DNA of 64,000 nucleotides, from NCBI GenBank assembly GCA_026004735.1, contig BPJS01000001.1, positions 4,730,859 to 4,794,858 of the forward strand, in the 5' to 3' direction. This DNA is from Isosphaeraceae bacterium. GTDB taxonomy: Bacteria; Planctomycetota; Planctomycetia; Isosphaerales; Isosphaeraceae. Of this stretch, positions 1 through 7,795 are shown in pieces. Under the pieces are notes generated by a model, which was given only the letters and a program-made list of their open reading frames with translations, ran no database searches and was not told where the DNA came from. The translations under genes and the position numbers were made by a program. Numbering within the stretch: the stretch's first letter is position 1; each line of letters begins with the position of its first letter.

Positions 1-1224
1 GGCCGGCGTGACCCGCAAGGCACGTTCCAAACGGTCGCGGTATCGCTCCGGCCGGTCGTATTGAACCGCACCGATGGCCAGAATCGTCGCGCGTAACAGC
101 GGGTTGGCAAGCCGCTCGTACGTCGCCTTCTCCACCGACGCCTGAACGCGGCGCAGTTCATCGGGTGTCGGCGGACGGGTGCGCAAACCCTCCAGCTCCG
201 CCGCCAACGCGGCTTCCAACGCCTCGGTCCCCACCCCTTCAACCGGAGTCGCGACAATCTGAAACAAACCGGCAATCTCGCGCGTCTCCGACACCGCGGC
301 CACCGAAGCGGCGACTTGCTGCTGACGCACGAGCGATTGCTCCAGACGCGACGCATCGCTGCCCGCCAAGACCCCCGCCAGCAACTCCAACGCCGCCGCG
401 TCCGGATGCTCATCGGCAACCGTCGGCCACGCCCAATAGACCCGCGGCAGCGTCACCCGATCGCTGATCTCCACCCGACGCTCAACCCGCGGCGGCACAG
501 CCGCCTTTGCCGCCGGTTTCGCAACACCCGCCGGGATCGCCCCAAAATACTGAGCAATCCACCGCTTGGCCTGCTCCAGGTCGAACGATCCCGACAAGCA
601 CACCGCCGCATTCCCGGGATGGTAGTGGGTTGCGAAGAACGAGCGGAGATCGTCGAGCGTCGCTCGATCGAGGTCTTCGAGCGAACCAATCACCGACCAG
701 GAGTAGGGATGCCCGGCCGGAAACAGCCAGGCCGCCAGCGTCTCCTCGGCGCGGCCGTAGGGCACGTTGTCCACCGACTGGCGACGCTCGTTCTTAACCA
801 CCTCGCGTTCCGTGTCAAACTTCTCTTGATCCAACGCCGAGGGCAGATTGGCCAGCCGATCCGCTTCCAGATACAACGCTCGCTCCAGATACTCGGGCGT
901 GACCACCTCGTGGTAAACCGTCAGATCCTCCGTCGTGAACGCATTGGCAGAGCCGCCAGCCTCCTGGAGCGGTAGATCAAAATTGGGAACATGCGCTGTT
1001 CCACGAAACATCATATGCTCAAAAAAATGAGCAAAGCCGGTGCGTCCCACGCGCTCGTCCCGTGAGCCGACATGGTAAGCCACCGCCACCGCGACCCGCG
1101 GGACGCTCGGGTCGGGCTGGAGCACAACCCGCAGACCGTTGGGCAGCCGATACGACTCGATCGGCAGACGCCGAACCTCAGGGATCGTCGGCAGCAGCAG
1201 GGCAAAGGCCAGGAGTGCAGGCAT
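1..1224 (-). CDS. M16 family zinc metallopeptidase (insulinase/processing-peptidase type), 3' end outside window
   Basis: The reverse strand is open from an ATG at 1224 to the left edge (408 codons, no stop), so the C-terminal part is missing. The protein begins with a short hydrophobic leader (MPALLAFALLLPTIP) and then an M16 N-terminal domain. The inverted zinc motif HxxEH is seen as HFFEHM near residue 66, followed by GGSANAFTTEDLTVY and an acidic helix around residues 115-150 that supplies the third ligand in this family. A second domain starts near residue 190 (FFATHYHPGNA). M16 enzymes degrade peptides as two-domain clamshells, and planctomycete members are often exported. The leader is short, so export is inferred. 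It lies 193 bp downstream of the RND gene on the same strand. Confident in family, not in substrate. Confidence 0.9.
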   Translation of the reverse strand, partial: MPALLAFALLLPTIPEVRRLPIESYRLPNGLRVVLQPDPSVPRVAVAVAYHVGSRDERVGRTGFAHFFEHMMFRGTAHVPNFDLPLQEAGGSANAFTTEDLTVYHEVVTPEYLERALYLEADRLANLPSALDQEKFDTEREVVKNERRQSVDNVPYGRAEETLAAWLFPAGHPYSWSVIGSLEDLDRATLDDLRSFFATHYHPGNAAVCLSGSFDLEQAKRWIAQYFGAIPAGVAKPAAKAAVPPRVERRVEISDRVTLPRVYWAWPTVADEHPDAAALELLAGVLAGSDASRLEQSLVRQQQVAASVAAVSETREIAGLFQIVATPVEGVGTEALEAALAAELEGLRTRPPTPDELRRVQASVEKATYERLANPLLRATILAIGAVQYDRPERYRDRLERALRVTPA

Positions 1225-1417
1225 CGGCAGGGTCTCCGGATTCGCGGCTCTTATTGTGCGGAATCGGGGGCCGACGCGTCGAGGTGGGGCTTGCGGGCCG
1301 TCGAGCGGCCCCCCTGGCCCAAGCGCGCCTGGCTCGAATGTCCCGGCCAGAGACGTATCGCACGGCGGCGTCTCGGGCCGGGTCTGCGGCAGAGGCCAGC
1401 CCCCAACGCGACCGCCG

Positions 1418-4400
1418 TCAGCTCACGCCGGCGGCTTCGGCCGGCTGGACGGTTGGACCGGGCCGCTGCCGCGAGCTGGGCGGCCTGCGCTTGATGAGCC
1501 GCCCCAGCCGCCGCACGAACTCCCTGGCCTCGTCGAGCAATTCGTAGAAAACCGGCGTCACCACCAGGGCCAGAACCAGCGAGAGCATCTGGCCGCCGAT
1601 GATCACTTTGGCCATGCTGGCCCGCGCGCCGGCGCCTGGACCTTGCCCCAACGCGATCGGAATCATCGCCGCGACGAGCATCACCGTCGTCATCAGGATT
1701 GGCCGCAGCCGGGTCTGGTTGGCCTCGAGAATCGCCTCGCGGCGCGGCATGCCGGCTGCCCGGTTCTGGTTGGTCTTGTCGACCTGGAGAATCCCATTCT
1801 TCTTGACGATCCCGACCAGCATGAACAGACCGAACATCGCGTAAATGTCCATCGGCGTCTTGAACAAGACCAGCGAGAGCATCCCGAACGGAATCGTGAC
1901 CGGCAGAGCCATCAAGATCGCAATCGGCTGGCCCCAGCTTTCAAACTGCGCTGCCAGAATCAGATACATAAACACAATCGATAAAATAAAGGCGATCAGG
2001 AAGTAATAGCCCGTTTCGCCCAGCGTCTTGGCCTGGCCGGAGACCTCGAAGCCGTAGCCTGGCGGCAGGTTCATCTGGTTGAGCAAGCGGGTGGCCCGGT
2101 TGACTGCCTCGCCCAGGGGGATTCCCTCGGGGTTGCCCAGGACGGTGACGATCCGCTGGCGGCCGAGCCGCTCGATCTCGGTCGGGCCGCTGGCTTCCTT
2201 GAGCCGGGCGACGCTCGCCAGTTTGACCAGACCGGCCTTTTCGCTGGGGACGGTCATCTGCTCGAGGTCGGCGAACGTCGAGCGATCAAAGGCCGAGGCC
2301 CTCAGCCAGACGTCGTATTGTTCCCCGCCGTCGCGGAAGTTGGTGATCGGCATTCCGCCAACCAGGATCCGCAGGCTGTCGGCGATCGTGGCCACCTGCA
2401 CACCCAGGTCGCTCGCCGCCTCGCGGTCGATTTCCACCTGCACTTCCGGCTTGCGGAGCGAGAGCGAGGTATCCAGGTCGGAAATGCCGCCCTCGGCCGC
2501 CAAGCCTTCCTTGAGCCGCTCGGCGAATGCGTTGAGCTGATCCAGGTCCGGCCCCGACAGATTCATCTGGAAAATCTGAGGACGGCGGCCGCCCTGAAAC
2601 GCTGAAACATCGTTGACCGACGCGCGGAGATCCGGATAGTTGGCCAGCAGCGCACGGGCTTCCTGTTGCACGGCAAACTGCGAGTAATTCCGGTGCTCCA
2701 GGTCCTTGATCCGGACATAGATCGTCGCCCGGGTGACGTCGCCCTGACCTTTCGCCTGACGCCCTCCCGTGATCGACCCGATCGTCGACATCACATGCTC
2801 CGTGCCCCGAACCCCCCAAAGCCGGTGTTCCAGATCTCGGACGATCTTGTCGGTCTGTTCGAGGGTATATCCTTCGGGAGCCAGGATGCTGATCTCGTAC
2901 TCGCTCTGATCGTCGCGTGGGATCAGCGAGAGGCCCATCACCTGCCCAATCGGCACCGTCGAGCCGATTACCAGCAGCGTCAGCACCAGCACGATCGGCT
3001 TGAACCGCAACGCGCCGCGCAGGGTCAGTACGTAGAGCCGTTCCATGATCCGATACACCAGCCCCGACTTGCTCTTGGCGGTATGGCCGTGGCCGCCCGC
3101 CTCCTTCGGCTCCAGCTTGAGGAACCGGCTGCACAGCATCGGCGTCAAGGTGAACGAGACAAACAGGCTCATCGCCACCGCAAAGGCAACCGTCAAGCCA
3201 AAGCTCGAGAAGAACCGGCCGACGATCCCCCCCATGAACGCAATCGGCACAAAAATGACGATCAGCGAAAGACTCGTCGCCATGACGGCCAGCGCGATCT
3301 CATTGGTCCCGAGCCGCGATGCCGTCATGGCATCCATGCCGTCTTCCTCCATATGGCGAAATATGTTCTCATGAACCACAACCGCGTCGTCGATCACGAT
3401 CCCGATTGCCAGAATCAACGCCAGCATCGTGATGTTGTTGAGCGTGAAGCCCATCAGGCTCATGAACGCAAACGTCGGAATGATTGAGGTCGGGATCGCC
3501 AGCGTGGCGATCACGGTGGTCCGCCAGTCGCGAATAAACAGCAGGATTGTCGCCGAAACCAGAACACCCGCCAGCAGCAGGTGAAACTGAACTTCCTCGA
3601 TCGACCGCCGAATGAACCGCGACTGATCCCGGATCACCTCAAAGGTGACGTCGGGCGGTAGCGTCGGGCGGATCTCGGCCAGCCGGGCAAAGATCCGGTC
3701 GGCCACCGCCACCGTGTTGGTCCCCGACTGCTTCTGGATCACCAGGCTGACCGCGTTCTGTCCATCCAGCCGTGCCTGCGACCGCGGCTCCTCGAAGCCT
3801 TCCTCGGCGCGCCCGATATCGCGAATCCGAACCAGGTAATCGCCCCGCTTGGCGACGATCAGCTTGTCAAACTCCTCGGCCGTGTTGATCCGCCCCAGCG
3901 TTCGCACCACCAGCTCACGCGAGCCTTGATCGAGCCGGCCCCCCGGTACCTCCAGATTCTGGCGCCGCAGCGCATCGGCCACATCGGCCACCGACAACCC
4001 GTACGCGGCCAGCTTGGTCGTGTCCACAACCACATTGATCGCCCGGGTCCGCCCCCCCACCAGACTGACGGCGCCCACGCCATCGACCGTCTCCAGCCGT
4101 TCCTTGATCCGCCGCCGGGCAATCTCGGTGATCTCGCGAAAATCCCGACGCCCCGAAACCGCCAGCGTAATCACGGGCATCGCGTCGGTTTCAAACTTGT
4201 CGACGATCGGCGTCTCGGTTCCCTCGGGCAGGTCCGCCAGAATCGTGCTGATCTTGTCGCGCACCTCCTGGGTGCCAACGTCGCCATTCTTGGACAACTG
4301 AAACTGGACCGTAATGACCGACACGCCTTCGCTCGTCGTCGAACGAAGCTCTTCGATCCCCGAAATCGTGTTGATGATATCTTCAATCGGCTTGGTGACC

Positions 4401-4585
4401 GAGGTCTCCATCTCCTCGACGCTGGCTCCCGGCAGAACGGTCGTCACCGAGCAAACGGGAAAGTCCACGTCGGGAAACAGATCGACACCCAGCCGCCCGT
4501 AGGACACAATCCCGAGCACGACCGGGATCATCACGAGCACCCAGGTGAACACAGGCCGCTTGATGCAGATTTCGGAGACAGTCAT
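1418..4585 (-). CDS. RND multidrug efflux transporter, HAE-1/AcrB family, inner-membrane subunit
   Basis: A 1055-residue protein, the usual length for AcrB/MexB-type pumps. The N-terminus (SEICIKRPVFTWVLVMIPVV) is the typical cytosolic lead into TM1. Two large periplasmic loops follow, with the porter-domain phrase LPGASVEEMETSVTKPIE near residue 51. TM4 carries the proton-relay pair Asp399-Asp400 in GIVIDDAVVVHENI. The second half repeats the fold (FILSIVFMYLILAAQFES) and keeps the TM10 lysine region as GIVKKNGIL. The drug range cannot be read from sequence. It is the third gene of a tetR-adaptor-pump unit, 167 bp after the adaptor. No outer-membrane factor (TolC/OprM type) lies in the window, so the exit duct must be encoded elsewhere. 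Confidence 0.95.
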   Translation of the reverse strand: MTVSEICIKRPVFTWVLVMIPVVLGIVSYGRLGVDLFPDVDFPVCSVTTVLPGASVEEMETSVTKPIEDIINTISGIEELRSTTSEGVSVITVQFQLSKNGDVGTQEVRDKISTILADLPEGTETPIVDKFETDAMPVITLAVSGRRDFREITEIARRRIKERLETVDGVGAVSLVGGRTRAINVVVDTTKLAAYGLSVADVADALRRQNLEVPGGRLDQGSRELVVRTLGRINTAEEFDKLIVAKRGDYLVRIRDIGRAEEGFEEPRSQARLDGQNAVSLVIQKQSGTNTVAVADRIFARLAEIRPTLPPDVTFEVIRDQSRFIRRSIEEVQFHLLLAGVLVSATILLFIRDWRTTVIATLAIPTSIIPTFAFMSLMGFTLNNITMLALILAIGIVIDDAVVVHENIFRHMEEDGMDAMTASRLGTNEIALAVMATSLSLIVIFVPIAFMGGIVGRFFSSFGLTVAFAVAMSLFVSFTLTPMLCSRFLKLEPKEAGGHGHTAKSKSGLVYRIMERLYVLTLRGALRFKPIVLVLTLLVIGSTVPIGQVMGLSLIPRDDQSEYEISILAPEGYTLEQTDKIVRDLEHRLWGVRGTEHVMSTIGSITGGRQAKGQGDVTRATIYVRIKDLEHRNYSQFAVQQEARALLANYPDLRASVNDVSAFQGGRRPQIFQMNLSGPDLDQLNAFAERLKEGLAAEGGISDLDTSLSLRKPEVQVEIDREAASDLGVQVATIADSLRILVGGMPITNFRDGGEQYDVWLRASAFDRSTFADLEQMTVPSEKAGLVKLASVARLKEASGPTEIERLGRQRIVTVLGNPEGIPLGEAVNRATRLLNQMNLPPGYGFEVSGQAKTLGETGYYFLIAFILSIVFMYLILAAQFESWGQPIAILMALPVTIPFGMLSLVLFKTPMDIYAMFGLFMLVGIVKKNGILQVDKTNQNRAAGMPRREAILEANQTRLRPILMTTVMLVAAMIPIALGQGPGAGARASMAKVIIGGQMLSLVLALVVTPVFYELLDEAREFVRRLGRLIKRRPPSSRQRPGPTVQPAEAAGVS

Positions 4586-4752
4586 CGGTAACCAGGGGGG
4601 CTGGAGCCAAACGCGAGACGGGGACTCGGGGCCGTTGCGATGGGGGTGACTGGGGGCAGTCTCGAGCGGTTTCGGACTCGGATGCTAGGAATCTTGGGAT
4701 CTGGGATCATCGACCTCGACCCCGGCCCTGCGGGGTCCAATCCGGCAGCCGG

Positions 4753-6132
4753 CTACTCGCCGGAGCTGGGCGGATCGGTGGCCCTGATCGAGGGCGGCGT
4801 GGGGTCGGGTTCTGGCTCGCGGATCACGACCGGTGTTGCCTCGGCCAGCTTGGCCAACACGCTCTGTCCGGTTGTGACCACCGATCCGGTTTCCGGCAGC
4901 TCGACCCCGTCTCCGACCACGGCGGCAAGCCCCTTGGTCACGCGACCGACCCGCACCGGGTAGCCGCGCGCCTTGCCGTCTTCGACCAGGTAGATCTTCG
5001 TCACCCCGGCAAACCGGTAAATGGCCTCAAGTGGAACCACGACCGATTGCGCGTCGGTCCGGAGAACGATTTCGCCCTTGGCAAACCCGCCCGGACGCAG
5101 CTTCCCCTCGGCGTTGGGGACGATCGCCTCGACCTGGAACGATCGGCTCAAGGGATCGACCGCCGGGTTGATCCGGGACACCCGGCCCACAAACACTTCG
5201 CCCGGTCGAGCCTGCGCTTCGAGCTTGATCGTCTGCCCCACCGCAATTTCGGGCCGAAACCGCTCGGGAACGCTGACCCAGACCCGAATCGGATCGTCGA
5301 TGACCAGATCCATCACCGCTTCGCCGTCCTTGATGAGCTGGCCTTCGTGGACGCTCCGACGGGTCACCGCGTAGCGAAGCTCCTCGGCGCGGGTGCGGCC
5401 CTCTGGTAGCGTGGCCGGCGTCGGGGCCGAGATCGTCATCTCCCGCAGGTCTTGCTCGGCGATCGCCAGGGCGGCGCGAGACGTCAGGGCGTTGGCCACG
5501 GTTGACTGGGCCGAGAGCCGAACGTTGCCCAACGCGGCGCTGGCCGCCTCGTAGTCCTTCTGGGCGTTTTGCAGGTCTTGCAAAGTCCCCACGCCTCGCG
5601 CATACAGACCTTCCTGCCGGGCCAATTCGTTGGCCGCCTTTTCCAGCGTGGCCTTGGCCTGCTGGGTGGCTGGCAACTGCTCGATCACCTTGCTGGCTTC
5701 CTCCCCGCGATAGATCTCCTCGCTAAATCCGTAGGTGGCCAGAACCCGCTCGGCCTGCTCACGGGTGATGCCGAGTTTGGACAGCTCGGCCAGATAGCGC
5801 GCCTCGGCCTGGGTCCGGGCCAACTGCGCATCGATCGGGTCGAGTTCCACCAAGACGGCGCCCGGAGCCACCAGGTCGCCCATGTCGTGGTGGATTTTGA
5901 GCACCCGTCCACCCTTCTTGGCGCTGACGGTGACTTCATCCCAGGCTTTGAGGTTCCCCTCCACGTTGACCGTTTGCTCCACGGGGCGCCGCTCCAGCGG
6001 CGTGACCGTCACGGCCACGGCCTCCGGAGCCTTGGGACCGGAGACGTCGTGGCTCGGGTCCGCATGATGACCACAACCGGTCACGCCACCCGCCACACAC
6101 AGCGCCGCCACGACGCCAAGCCCCCGCCTCAT
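4753..6132 (-). CDS. RND efflux periplasmic adaptor (membrane fusion protein), lipoprotein
   Basis: A 459-residue adaptor of the AcrA/MexA/HlyD family. The N-terminus is a lipoprotein signal: MRRGL, a hydrophobic core, then the lipobox VTGC with Cys at about residue 20, so it should be lipid-anchored. The first barrel-sandwich half is seen in VEGNLKAWDEVTVSAKKGG and the lipoyl-like segment VLVELDPIDAQL. A long coiled-coil hairpin at about residues 105-220 is broken by a Gly/Pro turn. Beta-barrel and membrane-proximal segments follow (VGQTIKLEAQARPG, LRPGGFAKGEIVL). Its ATG overlaps the TetR stop codon by 4 nt (ATGA), so the two are translationally coupled. It bridges the pump and an unidentified outer-membrane channel. 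Confidence 0.93.
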   Translation of the reverse strand: MRRGLGVVAALCVAGGVTGCGHHADPSHDVSGPKAPEAVAVTVTPLERRPVEQTVNVEGNLKAWDEVTVSAKKGGRVLKIHHDMGDLVAPGAVLVELDPIDAQLARTQAEARYLAELSKLGITREQAERVLATYGFSEEIYRGEEASKVIEQLPATQQAKATLEKAANELARQEGLYARGVGTLQDLQNAQKDYEAASAALGNVRLSAQSTVANALTSRAALAIAEQDLREMTISAPTPATLPEGRTRAEELRYAVTRRSVHEGQLIKDGEAVMDLVIDDPIRVWVSVPERFRPEIAVGQTIKLEAQARPGEVFVGRVSRINPAVDPLSRSFQVEAIVPNAEGKLRPGGFAKGEIVLRTDAQSVVVPLEAIYRFAGVTKIYLVEDGKARGYPVRVGRVTKGLAAVVGDGVELPETGSVVTTGQSVLAKLAEATPVVIREPEPDPTPPSIRATDPPSSGE

Positions 6133-6761
6133 CGGTGTGCCTCCCGCCTTGCAAACCCTTCGAGCAGGTCTGCAACCAGTCGGGCCGGCAGCCCCGGCCC
6201 CAATTCGGTCCCGCGATAGAGAAATTCGATCGTGTGCACGATCACCAGCCCACGCAGCGCCGCCACCGCCCCGCGGACCCGCGACCGGTCGATCAGCCCC
6301 GCCGCGACAAATCGGCCCATCGCTTCATCCCAAAGCGCCTCAATCCGCTCGGCAAACCGCGCTAGCTCAGACGCCAGACCCGAACCGAGCGGACCAAAAA
6401 ACAGCCCATAGATGAAACGCCCCCGGTCGGGATCCTGACGCACAAACTCAAAATTGGCCTCGATCAGACGCGCCAGCATCCGCCGCGGTTCGCCCTCGCG
6501 GTCGAGAATCGACCGCATCCGATCGCACAACCCATCCAGCGGCGCCGTCACCAACGCTTCGGCAAGCCCCTCCTTGCTGCCAAAATAGTAGTACATCGTT
6601 GGCTTGGTGACGCCGGCGGCCTCGACAATCTCGCGCACGCTGGTCGCGTCGTAACCTCGCGCCGCAAACAGCCGCGCCGCCTCCCGCGCAATATGCCGCG
6701 CAATCGGCGCCAGCTCCTCCGAAGCCACCGGATCCGTCGCCCCCGAACCCACCACCGGCAC
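6129..6761 (-). CDS. TetR/AcrR family transcriptional regulator of the downstream efflux pump
   Basis: A 210-residue regulator with a GTG start at 6761, preceded by a purine-rich RBS (AGGGGGG). The N-terminal helix-turn-helix is clear: an AARLFAARGYDATSVREIV helix pair, then AGVTKPTMYYYFGSKEGLAEAL at about residues 43-64, the standard TetR recognition helix. The C-terminal ligand domain is helical and unremarkable. First gene of the operon, overlapping the adaptor by 4 nt. Inverted repeats 27-63 nt upstream of its start (separate entry) look like its own operator, so autorepression relieved by a pump substrate is the likely mode. That mode is inferred from family behaviour. Confidence 0.92.
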   Translation of the reverse strand: MPVVGSGATDPVASEELAPIARHIAREAARLFAARGYDATSVREIVEAAGVTKPTMYYYFGSKEGLAEALVTAPLDGLCDRMRSILDREGEPRRMLARLIEANFEFVRQDPDRGRFIYGLFFGPLGSGLASELARFAERIEALWDEAMGRFVAAGLIDRSRVRGAVAALRGLVIVHTIEFLYRGTELGPGLPARLVADLLEGFARREAHR

Positions 6762-6787
6762 TCTACCCCCCTAAGCTCCCACCCAAA

Positions 6788-6824
6788 CGGTAAGATCCCC
6801 GATATGGACTTACCGAACGGTAGG
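6788..6824 (-). promoter_or_regulatory. Putative TetR operator: two nested inverted repeats
   Basis: CGGTAAG at 6788-6794 pairs with CTTACCG at 6809-6815 across 14 nt. CTTACCG then pairs again with CGGTAGG at 6818-6824 (core TACCG-AA-CGGTA). Three copies of the half-site therefore give two overlapping dyads just upstream of the tetR start. TetR/AcrR proteins commonly bind ACCG/CGGT dyads. The location fits an operator for the tetR-adaptor-RND unit. Binding is inferred. Confidence 0.6.
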
Positions 6825-7058
6825 TATTATCGCCAGCATCGGTCTGTCCGGCAAGGCCACGACGCGGGTCGGCCTGCGGCGGGGTGGGAGGTGGTTGAGC
6901 GCGGTGGGGGTGGTGGGGCGAGGGGTGTTGGGCTGGGGGAGGAGGGCGGTCAGGTGTGCGGGGGTCGGGGCCGCCGCGGGGTTGACCGGATGAGCCGCCC
7001 GGTTTCATCCTGCTAGGGCTGGTTCGACCGCATCCCCCATCGACAGGTGGTTTTCGAC

Positions 7059-7370
7059 ATGCTGGCCCACAACGTCTATTTCACGCTTCATGACCGCTCG
7101 GAGGCGGCCAAAGCGGCCCTGGTTGAGGCCTGCCGCCGGTACTTGACGGGCCATCCGGGTACGGTCTTTTTTGCCTGCGGCACGCTGTGCGCTGAGTTGT
7201 GCCGTGAGGTCAACGACCGGGACTTTGACGTCGCCCTGCACCTGGTCTTCGACTCCAAGGCCAGCCACGACGCCTACCAGACCGCCCCTCGGCACGACCA
7301 GTTCATCGCCGAGCAGAAGGCCAACTGGGCGCGCGTTCGGGTCTTCGACTCGATCGTCGAGGGTGCTTGA
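7059..7370 (+). CDS. Dabb (stress-responsive A/B barrel) family protein
   Basis: A 103-residue protein. ATG at 7059 is preferred over the in-frame GTG at 7047 because AGGTGG sits about 8 nt upstream of the ATG. The start MLAHNVYFTLHDRSEAAKAA is the typical beta strand plus helix of the Dabb fold. It continues with GTVFFACGTLC, a central strand (DFDVALHLVFDSKASHDAY) and a final segment HDQFIAEQ. Dabb proteins are small dimeric ferredoxin-like barrels of mostly unknown role; some bind or convert small aromatic or polyketide ligands. It stands alone here, divergent from the tetR operon and convergent with the OYE gene, so context gives no substrate. Confidence 0.85.
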   Translation: MLAHNVYFTLHDRSEAAKAALVEACRRYLTGHPGTVFFACGTLCAELCREVNDRDFDVALHLVFDSKASHDAYQTAPRHDQFIAEQKANWARVRVFDSIVEGA

Positions 7371-7795
7371 GGCTCGGCCCCGGCCCCGCACCCGCGACGG
7401 AACACGCCCCGCAAACGAGCCGCCAGGACCGATCCCGGGGTAGGCGGATGGGTCGCAGCGAAGCGGGTCCGGGTAAGCCGGCCGGCGGCCACGGCGAGCG
7501 ATGCCGATCCCGGCGGCGAGCCGCTCTCGGGGCCGGTGTGGCGATCCTCGCCGAGCCCTCCAGAGCCGCCGAATCTCTTTGCGACTGATTGAGGCCATTA
7601 GCCACCCGAACGACGTCAGGTACATATCTGATTAATCATATTTTTATGTATATGATACGATGAAACGTCATTGAAGGTGGGGCTGGTGGCCGCGAGTCGA
7701 GCCGCTGCGGCCGGCTGGCCCGGCTTCGGGCGTCGAAGATGGGTTCAAGTTCGATGACTGCGTGGGCACGATCGCGCGCGGCTCGTTCGTCCGAA
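7371..7795. other. Noncoding stretch between convergent genes
   Basis: No ORF here has recognisable coding character; the long open frames are antisense Arg/Pro-rich shadows. The only striking element is the AT-rich block at 7621-7660, listed separately. No hairpin with a T-run was seen. Confidence 0.5.
7621..7660. other. AT-rich block (8 G/C in 40 bp) with dyads
   Basis: Direct count gives 8 G/C in these 40 bases (20 percent), in surroundings well above 60 percent. It contains the perfect 10-bp palindrome TGATTAATCA at 7629-7638 and the inverted pair TACATA (7621-7626) / TATGTA (7645-7650). It lies in noncoding DNA. Possible roles are a duplex-unwinding element, a nucleoid-protein site, or a leftover from insertion. 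No exact DnaA box (TTATCCACA) was noticed nearby. Function unknown. Confidence 0.55.

Noticed and set aside
1295..1311. GGGCCG-TCGAG-CGGCCC hairpin as an efflux-operon terminator
   Set aside because: Only 6 bp and no T-tract; such stems are expected by chance at this GC content.
1139..1984. 281-residue plus-strand ORF
   Set aside because: Antisense to the RND gene with Arg/His/Pro-rich composition; many similar long shadows occur in this GC-rich window.
4586..4752. tRNA-like or regulatory element between adaptor and RND genes
   Set aside because: Only short GC hairpins (CCCCGGCCCTGCGGGG) and no cloverleaf.
7005..7625. 206-residue minus-strand ORF over the Dabb gene
   Set aside because: Antisense to a recognisable Dabb protein and without coding character.
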